A DNA stretch of 64,000 nt from Leptolyngbya sp. Heron Island J (GCF_000482245.1 NZ_AWNH01000078.1:82217-146216), one strand, 5' to 3'; shown: positions 18,501-27,496, numbered from the stretch's first letter. A program made the numbers and translations. Notes: a model not told the origin generated them from the letters alone.

Positions 18501-21225
18501 TAGGTGTAGCTGTGTAATCTGTGGGCGGAGTACCCACACCATCAAACGCATCTCGAATAGAGCCATCGCCCTCATAAGGAAGAATATCGATAAATTCAGA
18601 TCCTGCTGTTACATCAATATCTTCACTGAGGTTGGCCAGATACAGATCATAAACAATATCTTCTCCTGGCTCTATTTCTGGTGTGACCGCCTCTTTGAAA
18701 ATGGTAAATGCTGCATTGTTGATGATAGTAACCGAACGGATATCGGTACGCGACTCTAAAGGAGAGGAGTCAAGGTCCGAACCAGTATCATCTAGAGCAG
18801 CAATAGATGCTTGGTTGGCAATACTGGTGCCACCGACAATATCAAACCCCGCCTTAGCTTCGAAGGTGATCGTCGGAATCGGTACATTAGGGGCATAATC
18901 GCCTAAGTTCCAGGACAGAGTCATAGTGCCATCCCCATTTTCGATCACGCTGTCAGGGGGAATGTTGGCTGATCCGGTGATGTAACGAAGTTCTGTTGGC
19001 AAGGTATCAGTCACCACAATCTCAGCGGTAGAAACATCGTTGATTAACGCTGTGAGGGTGGGCTCCAGGGCAAAGGTAATATTTTCTGTCGCTCTCACCG
19101 TGTTGACAGAATCATCCGCTTCAGTACCATTGGTGGGGTCATCGGTGCTTTTATCAATGCGGACAACAGCGCGGGTAAGCCGGAGGCGATCGCCATCATC
19201 ATTGCCGCTATGATCCACCGGGTTATAGGACCCGAGATTCCAACCGCCGCTATTGGTTTCGTCGGACCGCGAGGTAACAAGATTTGCCAGAATGGTCGGA
19301 TCGGGGATCTGTACTCCTGTGACTGGATCGATATTGAGTGCTTGTAAGTGTAGCACCGCATCGATGCGAAAGCCTTCTGGCAAGACACCGCTAGTTGGCT
19401 GAACCCGCACCCGCGTCACTTGCGGAATCAAGCTGGGATTGTTGGCCAGGTCGGTTTCGCTGTACCAGATGGCATCACTATCGTCACAGGTGGCGTCGTG
19501 CTGCGCTAAAAATCGAGTCACATCATCAAGTGCGGCGGTCTCCGCACCGTAGTAGCTATCTGTTGCTGTGTCACCTCCTACACCATATTCAATAATCACC
19601 TCTGACTCGTTGAGGCGGTCACCGTTCGTGCGGAGTTCGACATATTCACCACTGGTGGGATTGGGGGCCAAAATTTGGGTACGGTTATCAAACTTGTCGC
19701 ACAGGATCACATTGGTCAAATCACCAACACCGTTGTTATTACTGGTGAAATAGCTACCAAAGACCTGACCTGGTAGCACCACACCATCACCGGTCTCAAT
19801 ATCCGTCATGGGATACAACACACTGTTGTTATTGAAGTTACCGCCGCTGTAGGGAGTGCGGTAATATTTGTCTTGAGACAGACTTCCCAGCGGTCGCTGC
19901 AAGCTGAATGTGCGATCATTATTGACGTTATCACTGTCGCTAATGGGAACAGTTACATGGCCTCCCTGATCTGGTTCCACGTTGGGCTGGTTGTTAATGC
20001 TGGGGGTATCGAGAAAGTCATAATAGTTGGTAACCGTTAGCCGATTTTGCCCCGTCGGAAAATCACTGGTAGGTATCCAAATTTGGATGATTCCGGCAAC
20101 TAGATGGGTTTCATTAGCATTGAGAGTCCCACCATTAGCATCCAAGATGGGGCGATGTTGACCAGACAGGTCGGCATCCGTGATAGTGATAGTAATATCG
20201 GTACCCGCACCGCCACTTTGGTTACAGTTCCAGGTGCCAGAGTCGGCAACTGCATTGGCTTCTTGCCCTGCCCCAGCAATTGTCAGGGAACCCAGGGGCA
20301 TCTCTTTGGCCCAGGCACCATTAATACCATTATCCGTTGTGTTAGGCTCACAGCCCAGTCGTCCACCCCAGTCATATAACCGGGCATTGGAGGAAATGCT
20401 ACTGACCACATTGGTGATGATAATTTGATTACCTGGGGTACTCGGATCAGCATCGCCCAGGATTTCACTTCCTTTGGGCGCAACAATTGCCAGGGGCCAT
20501 GCATAAACTAACCCTTCTTCTCCTGTCGGTCCATTTACTAGACCGATCTGACGAGGAGGACCGTAGTCATCAAGAGCCAGATCCATTCGCGGTGTGGCGG
20601 AGACTTTGACCTGGGTGGGACCTGTAGAGAGACTACCGGCACTAGAGGTGAGGTTAGCGTTTACTGCCAGGTCTGCACCATGAGGAGCGGTGCCTAAAAC
20701 AGCGGCTGTAAAGTCAAAGAAACCGGTGGTTGAAGTGGGTAGGGTTTCAGTACAGGTGAGGGTTTTACGATCGCTACTAACTGACACACTCCCAAGACAT
20801 GAACTTTGATTCTCTTCCCACAAATGATAATCATCGCCAATGGTGACTGTGATCGTCGTACTTCCATTGGGCTGAGTATCGGTGGCATAGTTAACCCGAT
20901 AGGTGACAGTATCATAGGTCCGCACAATCCCATTCTCATCATTAGCATCATTCCCCGCATTACTAAAGCCAGGGTAGGTTGGATCAGGTCCCGAGAAGTT
21001 TGCAGTACCATCACTTCTAACACTTACTCCAAATGTTGTCACCTCTGCTGTTGCTGTTGTTGCAAATATTCCACCCATCATACTTGCAAGCCCCAACGTG
21101 GCTAACAAGTAATTGCGAGAAGACAAAAAATAGTAGCCTTTTCTAGAGTTAGGGAAACTGTTTTCTTTCTTTGTGAAACGATGATGAATCCCCAAGGAAT
21201 TTAGAGATAGAAATGGAATTTGCAT
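15532..21225 (-). CDS. Giant multidomain DUF11/SdrD-B exported surface protein (1897 aa)
   Basis: The largest protein of the cluster. The signal core (NYLLATLGLASMMGGIF, then ATTATA) follows an unusually long basic N-region of about 38 residues. In order it carries: several DUF11/Ig-like beta domains, including isopeptide-like patterns such as TYRVNYATDTQPNGSTTITV and FEAKAGFDIVGGTSIANQA (residues about 60-1090); a SdrD-B-like domain (GGQVWDDTNFNGIQDDGESG); a thrombospondin-3-like calcium stretch (DTDDDAIPDVIDGTGDRDGD); a beta-propeller-like segment of the DUF6923 type (SGGSWATSSGISYFY); another DUF11 domain (ITKNVEPEIAFPGDTVTYTY); and the cluster's C-terminal domain (VLLVKRITAINGD to YGYFRFTTKVNE, about 1703-1897). 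Calcium-stabilised, extended surface adhesins have this architecture. No sorting signal is recognised. Confidence 0.85.
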   Translation of the reverse strand: MQIPFLSLNSLGIHHRFTKKENSFPNSRKGYYFLSSRNYLLATLGLASMMGGIFATTATAEVTTFGVSVRSDGTANFSGPDPTYPGFSNAGNDANDENGIVRTYDTVTYRVNYATDTQPNGSTTITVTIGDDYHLWEENQSSCLGSVSVSSDRKTLTCTETLPTSTTGFFDFTAAVLGTAPHGADLAVNANLTSSAGSLSTGPTQVKVSATPRMDLALDDYGPPRQIGLVNGPTGEEGLVYAWPLAIVAPKGSEILGDADPSTPGNQIIITNVVSSISSNARLYDWGGRLGCEPNTTDNGINGAWAKEMPLGSLTIAGAGQEANAVADSGTWNCNQSGGAGTDITITITDADLSGQHRPILDANGGTLNANETHLVAGIIQIWIPTSDFPTGQNRLTVTNYYDFLDTPSINNQPNVEPDQGGHVTVPISDSDNVNNDRTFSLQRPLGSLSQDKYYRTPYSGGNFNNNSVLYPMTDIETGDGVVLPGQVFGSYFTSNNNGVGDLTNVILCDKFDNRTQILAPNPTSGEYVELRTNGDRLNESEVIIEYGVGGDTATDSYYGAETAALDDVTRFLAQHDATCDDSDAIWYSETDLANNPSLIPQVTRVRVQPTSGVLPEGFRIDAVLHLQALNIDPVTGVQIPDPTILANLVTSRSDETNSGGWNLGSYNPVDHSGNDDGDRLRLTRAVVRIDKSTDDPTNGTEADDSVNTVRATENITFALEPTLTALINDVSTAEIVVTDTLPTELRYITGSANIPPDSVIENGDGTMTLSWNLGDYAPNVPIPTITFEAKAGFDIVGGTSIANQASIAALDDTGSDLDSSPLESRTDIRSVTIINNAAFTIFKEAVTPEIEPGEDIVYDLYLANLSEDIDVTAGSEFIDILPYEGDGSIRDAFDGVGTPPTDYTATPIFKTIQDVDNVGFTFQFTHDSPNNISDNPATQNSSTIWCTPAEVTSGAADCPAIDYSDVTAVLITAPAMNAGEPTRRLRLTMSSTGSLGSDVYTNNFKGTPNHPSLGFIPSVDATVRTRASTFASLGGQVWDDTNFNGIQDDGESGYDNVVVHLITPDDGTIQATQTISSGGFYNFIDLAPNDYRVQVELPNSYRFTRRNRGNDDELDSDVNPVTGKTARITLTAGNNIDNLDAGILLDTDDDAIPDVIDGTGDRDGDGVPNYQDADPAGYFYDEATGEMIPGGQISVSGPGAINLTHDGSATGFYEWFIDGTAGTYTMAVTPPPGYELSNTCLKQDPPPFDPTGGVDPTVLGNYEDTGSAGFLTGNNCTIFYLSFNLDAGDPFVINNNIPLKQSSTTTSGSTFACNTSAYSIINSPSEFGIFDPTTLSFNSINTATAPNFDPPIEVNGLAYNILDNYLYGVVVNPLGESSFQWREIVRISADGTLEGLGRATLVSNPSVELNTPAWWNGTMDGRGRYYNMADGNTLRIVNIGNAPANGTLTYDTVAITGLPDFPADLNFNPVDGQLYAIKDGNLYRIPPTGGAATVVTTTGDPLPFNSGGSWATSSGISYFYKNVAGGDNALFAIDLTQSPAVVHRVGPVVINDKFDATSCTPPAITKNVEPEIAFPGDTVTYTYVLYNGHGTDIFIDFEDVLTDPNITFDTNSLSVASPGDGTVTTFNDTELSISSINIPNGVDNITNSVTFTVNAVVDNNAPVGNIDNQASLSFGAQTFPSDDPDSPPIDDPTTFTVVSSDPDVLLVKRITAINGDRTKNPNDNTTLNGIVNDNVTNSADDMSNWPNGYLLGELDAGLVNPGDEIEYTVYFLNAGGTTAETVRICDWIQPNQSFVTGLYGGNDIELVIGSTTYNLTDDSDATTVDRGEVTTVGNLPAVPTCNLSGFSTSATDEVVVVDITGTTGDPTGLATLPNTTGQGTPTNAYGYFRFTTKVNE
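15535..16113 (-). repeat. DNA block encoding the shared C-terminal domain, copy A
   Basis: Encodes VLLVKRITAINGD to FRFTTKVNE of the 1897-residue protein. By eye the DNA is very similar to 27509-28082, for example the shared runs GCCCATAGGCATTGGTGGG-like and CAACCCGGTTGGATC. This suggests recent duplication or gene conversion between the two genes. Confidence 0.75.
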
Positions 21226-21568
21226 GGTAGATGACTGACCTGAGCAGGAACGGCATATGCAGTAAGCTAATTCTTCTCCTATTGAGAATAATCAAAGTCC
21301 ATCTGCTAATGGAATAACTTCACACGAGTTGAGATGTTTTACCCAGAAAAGTTGTTGTAACTATTCCAATTCGTGTGAGTTTAAAGTAATCCCATCTAAT
21401 AACGCTAGGGTACACAAAAAAACTTTGATTCTCTCAGCAACCATGCGTATTTTTCGTCAAAGTTATGAACCTGTATTATGCCGGAGCTGATGTATTAAGA
21501 GTTTTTGCTATTGACAAATAATTTGCAATCAAGCGTTAGGTGAAAAAACGTTAATTCTACTGGCTCGG
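21226..21568. other. Intergenic region with an imperfect inverted repeat
   Basis: About 340 bases between two minus-strand genes. TTCACACGAGTTG near 21320 and CAATTCGTGTGAG near 21366 form an imperfect inverted repeat that could be a regulatory site for the 1897-residue protein gene. No gene or RNA is recognised. Confidence 0.4.
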
Positions 21569-23230
21569 CTATTCAACTACTTGGGTCGTAAATCGAAAGA
21601 AACCAAAAGCGTTGCTAGGCAAATCTTGTCCAGCTATACTAGGCAATGTAGTTAACCCAGTGGGTTCACCGATTGTTCCAGTAACATCCAACACCAATAC
21701 ATTGTCGTTGGGAGCAGTGTCGTCAGATAGATTACAAGTAGGATTTGCAGACAAGCTACCTACAGTTGTTAATTCTGCCCTATCAGTTGCATCGTTCGTA
21801 GCGGTTAACTGATAGGTGCTACCACTAATATCAAGTGCGATGTCTTTGCCATCATATAGGTTGGGTTCAGAAGCTCCATACAGCCCAGTAACAAAATTCT
21901 GGTTAGGCTGTATCCAGTCGCAGAGCCTTACATTCATAGCCTCCCTGCCCCCAGCATTGATAAAATATATCGTATATTCAATCTCATCGCCGGGCTTTAC
22001 TAAGCCTGCATTAATCGCACCAATCAGATAATCTGTAGGCCAGTTCCTGTTATCATCAGCGGAATTAGCGATATTGTCATTGACTTCAGTGTTGAGAGGC
22101 GTGTTGTCGTTTAAGTTAATCGTGCGGTTGCCATTGATAGCCGTAATCCGTTTGACGATGAGTACTTCAGGTGGTCTGACAACATTAGCACCGATAAAAC
22201 TGAGGTGTTCGCTATCGGCATTGTTGTTGCCTGCTGCACTGTCATCATCGCCGACAATGAGTATGACTTTTTGTATACGTTCGATTTCACCATTGTCAAC
22301 AAAGCCAATCCAGCGAGTTGATTGGTTACCACAGCCTGGTTCGTTATTGGCTGTGCCGCCACACAGGCTTTGAACAACCAGTTCTGGGTCGGGTTCGTTA
22401 CCGTCATAGAGAGAATTTGGCGCAATTTCAATATCGTTGCCAATGCGATTATCCGAGGCATCCAGAAGCCTTAAAATTGCTGGTGTTCCGTTGCCATCAG
22501 TGCGAGTTTCTAAGTCTCCTACCCAGAAGCCAAACGAGCTAACTGGTTGGTCAAATGATAGGAGGACGGCATTGCGTTTGAGATCACTCAAAGCGCCAGC
22601 GTGAGGCTCATTCCAAAATCGAGGTTGGTCATGACTTTCATAAAGGCTGGCCGGACGGGGTGCTGCACCTTGCAAAGAACTACTATTGCTGAGGGTAGGA
22701 CTTGAGCCTGCAATCGTAGGCTCTCCAGCGCATGCAGTCCCCCCTATGGGAATCTGTACCAACTCAATAGAGACATTGACTATATTGTCGGTGACAGGAT
22801 CGTGATAGCTAAAATTGTTAACACTACCCTGAGGAACACTAGCGGTTCCAAACCAGTTTTCTAACGCAGGATCGGTTGGTTGACCAACCGCAGTTCGCCA
22901 ATTATCGTCCAAGATGTCTACTAAATCGCGGGTGACAATGACATTGCGTCTGACCTCATCGCTGATATAAGTGATAATGCTAGGGTCAGATGTACCGCTA
23001 CCGATGGTGCAACCGTCTGAGTCGGTAGTCACCATAACAGATGAACTCGCCCGTGTCTCTTGTGAGTTGTTAACTGGGTTAATAAAGCTCCCTGTGGCTT
23101 GGTTTTTAAGCACGGTGCCAGGTGCTGGAGCATCTGACCGAGCTGGACGATCAATCAATGTTCCTTGAGATAACAACACTATGACAATTAGGGAATGTTT
23201 GATACCCCAACTGAGTAACTGACATTTCAT
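21569..23230 (-). CDS. Exported surface protein with NQATGSF and VKRITAIN modules (553 aa)
   Basis: A 553-residue exported protein. The signal peptide (IKHSLIVIVLLSQGTLI) is followed by the N-terminal motif LKNQATGSFINPVNNSQETR shared with other cluster members. Residues about 80-350 form an unrecognised beta-rich domain (AVLLSFDQPVSSFGFWVGD, later IQKVILIVGDDDSA), with the flavour of lectin or carbohydrate-binding domains often seen with DUF11. The last ~195 residues are the shared domain: VLIVKRITAINGNRT, KPGDEIEYTIYFINAGG, VRLCDWIQPNQNFVTG, the second Cys in PTCNLS, and the end AFGFFRFTTQVVE. It is the shortest of the five full-length members. Confidence 0.82.
   Translation of the reverse strand: MKCQLLSWGIKHSLIVIVLLSQGTLIDRPARSDAPAPGTVLKNQATGSFINPVNNSQETRASSSVMVTTDSDGCTIGSGTSDPSIITYISDEVRRNVIVTRDLVDILDDNWRTAVGQPTDPALENWFGTASVPQGSVNNFSYHDPVTDNIVNVSIELVQIPIGGTACAGEPTIAGSSPTLSNSSSLQGAAPRPASLYESHDQPRFWNEPHAGALSDLKRNAVLLSFDQPVSSFGFWVGDLETRTDGNGTPAILRLLDASDNRIGNDIEIAPNSLYDGNEPDPELVVQSLCGGTANNEPGCGNQSTRWIGFVDNGEIERIQKVILIVGDDDSAAGNNNADSEHLSFIGANVVRPPEVLIVKRITAINGNRTINLNDNTPLNTEVNDNIANSADDNRNWPTDYLIGAINAGLVKPGDEIEYTIYFINAGGREAMNVRLCDWIQPNQNFVTGLYGASEPNLYDGKDIALDISGSTYQLTATNDATDRAELTTVGSLSANPTCNLSDDTAPNDNVLVLDVTGTIGEPTGLTTLPSIAGQDLPSNAFGFFRFTTQVVE
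21572..22165 (-). repeat. DNA block encoding the shared C-terminal domain, copy B
   Basis: Encodes VLIVKRITAINGN to FRFTTQVVE. It is clearly homologous to copies A (15535-16113) and C (27509-28082) but more diverged, with an insertion after the GLYG motif. Confidence 0.7.
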
Positions 23231-23297
23231 TTGTGTGCAACCCTGACAAAATATGCCTGGTTATCCCAGTGCTCTCATTAAGGTGCCCATCCATAGT

Positions 23298-23316
23298 TTT
23301 CTCATGTGATGAGAAA
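23298..23316. promoter_or_regulatory. Hairpin upstream of the 553-residue protein gene
   Basis: TTTCTCAT (23298-23305) and ATGAGAAA (23309-23316) form a perfect 8-base stem with a 3-base loop, about 70 bases upstream of the start at 23230. It may be an operator or leader hairpin; no T tract follows on either strand. Confidence 0.3.
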
Positions 23317-23370
23317 GTTAATATCCCTTGCGATATCTATACTAAAGGGATGTGACCAACCCACGCATTT

Positions 23371-23856
23371 ATGCATCATTGGTATATCCAGAGTGATAAA
23401 CGATTGGATATGCCTAAGCTACTGAGAGCATTCCAACAGTTTTTCCGGGAAAATAATGAAGTCTGGATCGAACGATTTGATTATAAAGAGGCTGGTCCTC
23501 AACTCCTGTTGTAAGCGTTTTTACAACGTATTCTTAATGGGGGTGACAGATTGACAAGAGAATATGGTCTGGGACGTAAACGTACCGATTTGTTAATTGA
23601 ATGGCCCTTGGATCAGGAGCAGGGGTTTCTCGGGCCAGTGCAGCGAGTGGTGTTGGAGCTTAGGATTTTATATCGGTCTTTGGGGGCCACCGTGGCTAAT
23701 GGTTTAGTATAAATGGCTCACTATGCGGATAAATCTGGTGCAGAGGAAGCCCATTTGATTTGTTTTAATCGCGATCCGCAGGTGAGCTGGGACGACAAGA
23801 TTTTTGAACGGGTTGAATTGTCCCAGGAAAGAACGATTTACCTATGGAGCATATAA
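23371..23856 (+). pseudogene. C-terminal remnant of an AAA-ATPase / PD-(D/E)XK nuclease gene
   Basis: One continuous reading frame on the plus strand, broken by two in-frame TAA codons at 23512-23514 and 23710-23712. The translation carries the unmistakable tail of the AAA-ATPase-like plus PD-(D/E)XK family 9 proteins: MPKLLRAFQQFFRENNEVW, ERFDYKEAGPQLLL, FLQRILNGG, REYGLGRKRTDLLIEWP, RVVLELRILYRSL and EEAHLICFNRD. Both stops replace a Gln expected in the family (LLLQAFLQRI and GLVQMAHY), that is CAA to TAA. The nuclease ELK motif is also altered to ELR. The ATPase half is absent. It is a dead fragment lying against the direction of the surface-protein cluster. Confidence 0.85.
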
Positions 23857-23878
23857 GAAAATACTCAGCATGGTGGGA

Positions 23879-26764
23879 TTACTTCACTCGGGCTCTAAAT
23901 TTCACGTGGCCGTAGGCTCCGGTGGCGTCGGTGGTGGCATCGGGTAAATCGCCCAGGTTAACAACAACGGCACCGTTGGGGTTGGCATTGCTACCATTGC
24001 CGTCGCCGTCGCAGTCGATGTCGGGGAAGCTGTTGGCGGGGTCAACGCCAGGAGCGAAGTAAGTAGCACTATCGCCGTCGTTGGCTCCGGTATGGTAGTC
24101 GGTGGTGCCGTTGCGGTAGAGTTCGATGCTGAGGTCGGCTCCGCCAATGCCGCCGGTGGCTTGGGGGCTGTTGCCAGTGTAGGCGTTGGGGATAAAGGTG
24201 GTAAATGTGGGAACATAGTCGCAGAAGAGAACGCTTTCTGCGGTAGTGTTGCCAGAGGAGAGAAAGTAAATGGTGTATTCAATCTCATCGTTGGGCATGA
24301 CATCGCCACCGTCGATGCCGCCTCGTAAACTAGTGTTTAGTGGCGTTGGCCATTGGTTAGTCTCACGCGGGTCAAAAGCCGGATTGTTTTCGTCGTAAGC
24401 CGGATTATTAGGATCGCTCACGGGCGGAATAGTGTTGTCGTCGTAGGGGTAGACGATGTCATCTTGGTCGATGTAGATGGCAAGGTTATGGCCATTGGTG
24501 GTATTAGTATCATTGTTAAGGGCCGTAATCCGCTTAACGAGCAACACGTCAGGATCGCTCACGATAGGCATAGCGGTATCTAAAAAGATGTGTCCTGTGC
24601 TATCTGTATTAGTGACAGAAACTGGAATACGATCATCGTTATCTCCGGCACTGTCAGCAGTGCTATCAAACCCGGCAGAGTTGGTTTCAACAATTATGTA
24701 GTCACCCGCATCAACATTGGTGAAACTGAAGTTACCACTTCCGTTTGTGATTTGAGTATCCACTAAGGTACCGTCGCTGGGGTCACCGTCGCCATTGGGA
24801 TCGGTAAAGAGTTGCACAGTGACTGTATCAATGCCACTATCGGCATCATTTAGGTCGCCATCGTTATCGATATCTTCTCGCACTTGGCCACTAATAGTTT
24901 GGGTCGGAGCTGTACAAAATCGAAAAACCTGATCGATAGCGATCGCATGGTCGTCACTGATGCCTGTACCATCTCCATTGGGAACTGGATTAGCATCGTC
25001 TGGACCATTGGAATAATCGAGTCTGAGGCTATTAACTGCTGCGGAGGTAGCCATCACCATATGCCCTCGCGAGTCAAGATGCGACAAATTGTCATTGATG
25101 CCAGGACGATATGAGCCTTTAGCTGTTTGGCCAGTAATTGTCATGGTGCCAGCTGTTTCTGGCTGCACAGAAATGGGGACATCACTACCATTTAAGCTGG
25201 CTGAGGCTGCGATTTCATCTTGGAAAGAACCACCTGGTTCTGGTACACCGCCACCAGCACCATAGCCCGTACCATCGACATCAATGATTTGAAAGTCATC
25301 AATCACAATAGGTTTGGAAAACGTGAATACAAATGAAACTTCTTGATTGGAATTTTGGGCCGTCATGGCCCAGGTTAAATAACCCAAGCCATAAGCACCA
25401 TCGGTACGAGTATAAATTGCACTCGCACCAAGATTACCTGTATCAATATTCTGATTGGATGGATCCAGTAGCTCAAGGGTGACATCAACACCGCTCCCTG
25501 CCACATTCGTATAAGTATTAAAAGTATCATCGATATTCCAGACGGCACCGCCTGCACCCCAGGTAAAGTCATAGGTGCTACTAAGCGCACAAGAGAGTGG
25601 CGGTGGCGAGGGGAGTGGGGTGTTGCTATCGAGAAAGTCATTGCCTGTAACGTCAGCATTCGTGAGATTAACAGCGATACGATTGTTGTTGAAGCTGTCG
25701 CTGTCGTTGGTGCTGGTGTAGCCGTTGGGGTCGGTTTCGATAACAATGTAGTTGCCGGGAGCTAGATCTGTAAAACTATAGTTGCCGCTGCCGTCGGTGG
25801 TGGTGGTGGTTAGCTCGGTACTGCCAGTAGGATCGCCATCGCCTTCGGGATCGTCATAGAGGGCAACGGTAACGCCGCTAATGCCGCTGTCGGCATCGTT
25901 GAGGTCGCCGTCATTATCGGTGTCATTACGGACCTGGCCAGAAATACTGTATTCGACTGAAGCAGATGAGATCGCAACCGTTAAACTATTCTCAGCTTCT
26001 CGCTCATTGTTAATCGGTGCACCTGCCGTATCACCATTGTCTGTACCCGAATTATCCTGAGTATACACATCATTTGTGCCTGTCACATAGGTCTCATTCT
26101 GGCCATCTGTCGCCGCTGTATCCCCCAGGTTAACCGTTAAATCAAGACCGGCTGTCCCTGCCGTTACCGGTACCCGTACCGTAATACTGCCTCCAGCCGG
26201 AATGGAACCATTATTGGCACTGACCACACCACTTAACAAATTACCAGTGGTATCACCCCCACCGGGCACCGTAACATTGTTGCCCGTCAGATCAACCGCA
26301 ATCCCTGCCCCTGTTCCATCGGCATCATACTCAATAATCTGAATATTTCCTGCCTGAGTGCCATTGGTCACTGAAGCAGAGCCCGGAAGTACAAACTGGG
26401 TAGGATCGTTACCCACATTGGTGATTACAAAGTCTACATATACCGTATCGCCTTCATTGACGGTGCCGTCAGTGGGTTCGTTATAACCATTGCTGACCAC
26501 AGTGATACCTGCTACCTCAGCCACTTCCACCTGTACTTCATTGGAGATAATGGTCTGGGTGCTACTATCACTCGGATCAACAAAACTACCTGTCGCCTGG
26601 TTCCGAATAATGGTCCCTGGGGCAGGACTATTGGCCCAGGCCATCATCCCCGGTGACAATACGCCTCCCGACAACAATATGGCGGCGATAATAGTCCGTG
26701 CCCGATTGGTTAACTGACGGCGGTTTGGTTTTGATTGATTGGGTGAAAGGCGACGGTTAGACAT
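23879..26764 (-). CDS. Exported surface protein with two SdrD-B repeats (961 aa)
   Basis: A 961-residue exported protein. The ATG at 26764 is chosen because it starts MSNRRLSPNQ, with the signal core TIIAAILLSGGVLSPGMMAW; a start 30 codons upstream would begin inside a palindrome. After the signal come IRNQATGSFVDPSDSSTQT and VEVAEVAGITVVSNG, the N-terminal family motifs. Further on are a DUF11-like domain, two tandem SdrD-B-like domains that are near-repeats of each other (SGQVRNDTDNDGDLNDADSG and SGQVREDIDNDGDLNDADSG, about residues 280-390 and 620-735), separated by a jellyroll-like segment. The protein ends with the shared domain (VLLVKRITALN to YGHVKFRARVK). The DxDxDG loops suggest calcium binding. 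Confidence 0.85.
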   Translation of the reverse strand: MSNRRLSPNQSKPNRRQLTNRARTIIAAILLSGGVLSPGMMAWANSPAPGTIIRNQATGSFVDPSDSSTQTIISNEVQVEVAEVAGITVVSNGYNEPTDGTVNEGDTVYVDFVITNVGNDPTQFVLPGSASVTNGTQAGNIQIIEYDADGTGAGIAVDLTGNNVTVPGGGDTTGNLLSGVVSANNGSIPAGGSITVRVPVTAGTAGLDLTVNLGDTAATDGQNETYVTGTNDVYTQDNSGTDNGDTAGAPINNEREAENSLTVAISSASVEYSISGQVRNDTDNDGDLNDADSGISGVTVALYDDPEGDGDPTGSTELTTTTTDGSGNYSFTDLAPGNYIVIETDPNGYTSTNDSDSFNNNRIAVNLTNADVTGNDFLDSNTPLPSPPPLSCALSSTYDFTWGAGGAVWNIDDTFNTYTNVAGSGVDVTLELLDPSNQNIDTGNLGASAIYTRTDGAYGLGYLTWAMTAQNSNQEVSFVFTFSKPIVIDDFQIIDVDGTGYGAGGGVPEPGGSFQDEIAASASLNGSDVPISVQPETAGTMTITGQTAKGSYRPGINDNLSHLDSRGHMVMATSAAVNSLRLDYSNGPDDANPVPNGDGTGISDDHAIAIDQVFRFCTAPTQTISGQVREDIDNDGDLNDADSGIDTVTVQLFTDPNGDGDPSDGTLVDTQITNGSGNFSFTNVDAGDYIIVETNSAGFDSTADSAGDNDDRIPVSVTNTDSTGHIFLDTAMPIVSDPDVLLVKRITALNNDTNTTNGHNLAIYIDQDDIVYPYDDNTIPPVSDPNNPAYDENNPAFDPRETNQWPTPLNTSLRGGIDGGDVMPNDEIEYTIYFLSSGNTTAESVLFCDYVPTFTTFIPNAYTGNSPQATGGIGGADLSIELYRNGTTDYHTGANDGDSATYFAPGVDPANSFPDIDCDGDGNGSNANPNGAVVVNLGDLPDATTDATGAYGHVKFRARVK

Positions 26765-26829
26765 TTTCAATAACCAAATTTTGTGTAATACCGAAAATTG
26801 GAATTTTTTGTAATACGGATAATCGTCCT

Positions 26830-26877
26830 CGATCCCTTTGTAGAGACCTTCCATGGAAGGTCTCTACAAAGGGATCG
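26830..26877. repeat. Perfect 48-bp palindrome, REP-like family copy 3
   Basis: Arms GATCCCTTTGTAGAGACC and their complement around a TTCCATGGAA core. It lies 10 bases past the end of the broken transposase gene and 65 bases before the start of the 961-residue protein gene. It is therefore probably in the leader or promoter of that gene. The same core and arms recur inside the transposase gene at 27166-27205. Confidence 0.85.
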
Positions 26878-26887
26878 TTGGGGCGGA

Positions 26888-27496
26888 TTACGTTATTGGG
26901 GGAGATTTTATTGGGGGCAATAATTTGCGGGGATGATTGCGATCGCGTCCCCAATTGCTCGGATTTTTGACGATATATCGCCGAATATAATCAATTGATC
27001 CATCGGCACGAATGATGTGTTCGTAGAATCGAGATTGCCATGCAAACCGAGAATACCCATTTTGGCGACACCATCGCGTTACCGAAGATTTATAGGACCG
27101 TACGATGGCACCTAAGGAACCTCGTTTTGGGGAAATCGCGGACATCTTCTGAGACAACGACGACCCCTCTTATAGAGACCTTCCATGGAAGGTCTCTACA
27201 AGAGGATTATCCAAACGACGTTCAATTATCAAAATTCCGTGGAGGTGATTGGGCATCACTACGTATTCATCAATTCGCACATTCTCACAATGGTCAGGAA
27301 TCTCTTGCCAACACCGTTTTGCCATATGACCAATAGCTGAAAATTCCATAACACCATCCACCACATCACCGAAAAAACACTCCCGTTTTTTGGTGCATAG
27401 GGTCAAAAAATAACCACCTGCTCGTCTATAGTCCCTCTGCGGTAAACGCATGGAGGTACCCTTAAATCTGTTGCGATAAGCCATCGTTAACATCAC
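26888..27496 (-). pseudogene. REP-associated tyrosine transposase (RAYT, Y1 HUH family), one nonsense mutation
   Basis: Reading 27496 to 26888 gives one open frame of about 202 codons interrupted only by TAA at 27172-27170. The first part has the family opening FKGTSMRLPQRDYRRAGGYF and LTLCTKKRECFFGD, and the metal-binding HUH motif in VVMPNHLHGILI. The second part has the catalytic tyrosine segment in FAWQSRFYEHIIR and IRRYIVKNPSNW. RAYTs nick and mobilise REP-type palindromes. Between the two parts a family palindrome is translated in frame (NPLVETFHGRSL). The stop comes from one base, CTACAA to CTATAA, in one arm of this palindrome. The gene begins 9 bases after the stop of the 719-residue surface-protein gene with a good AGGAG site. 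Confidence 0.88.
27166..27205. repeat. 40-bp palindrome embedded in the transposase reading frame, REP-like family copy 4
   Basis: Core TTCCATGGAA with arms CTCTTATAGAGACC and GGTCTCTACAAGAG. The only arm mismatch is at 27172/27199, and this base creates the in-frame stop of the transposase. The other copy with the same core (26830-26877) has GTAGAGACC in both arms, so A at 27172 is the derived state. Confidence 0.85.

Noticed and set aside
15575..22461. Many plus-strand frames of 60-160 codons across the surface-protein genes
   Set aside because: They are antisense shadows of Thr/Asp-rich repetitive coding sequence and have no independent support.
23371..27496. Stop-codon recoding (TAA as Gln)
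   Set aside because: Many intact genes in the window end in TAA, so TAA must act as stop; simple nonsense mutation is enough.
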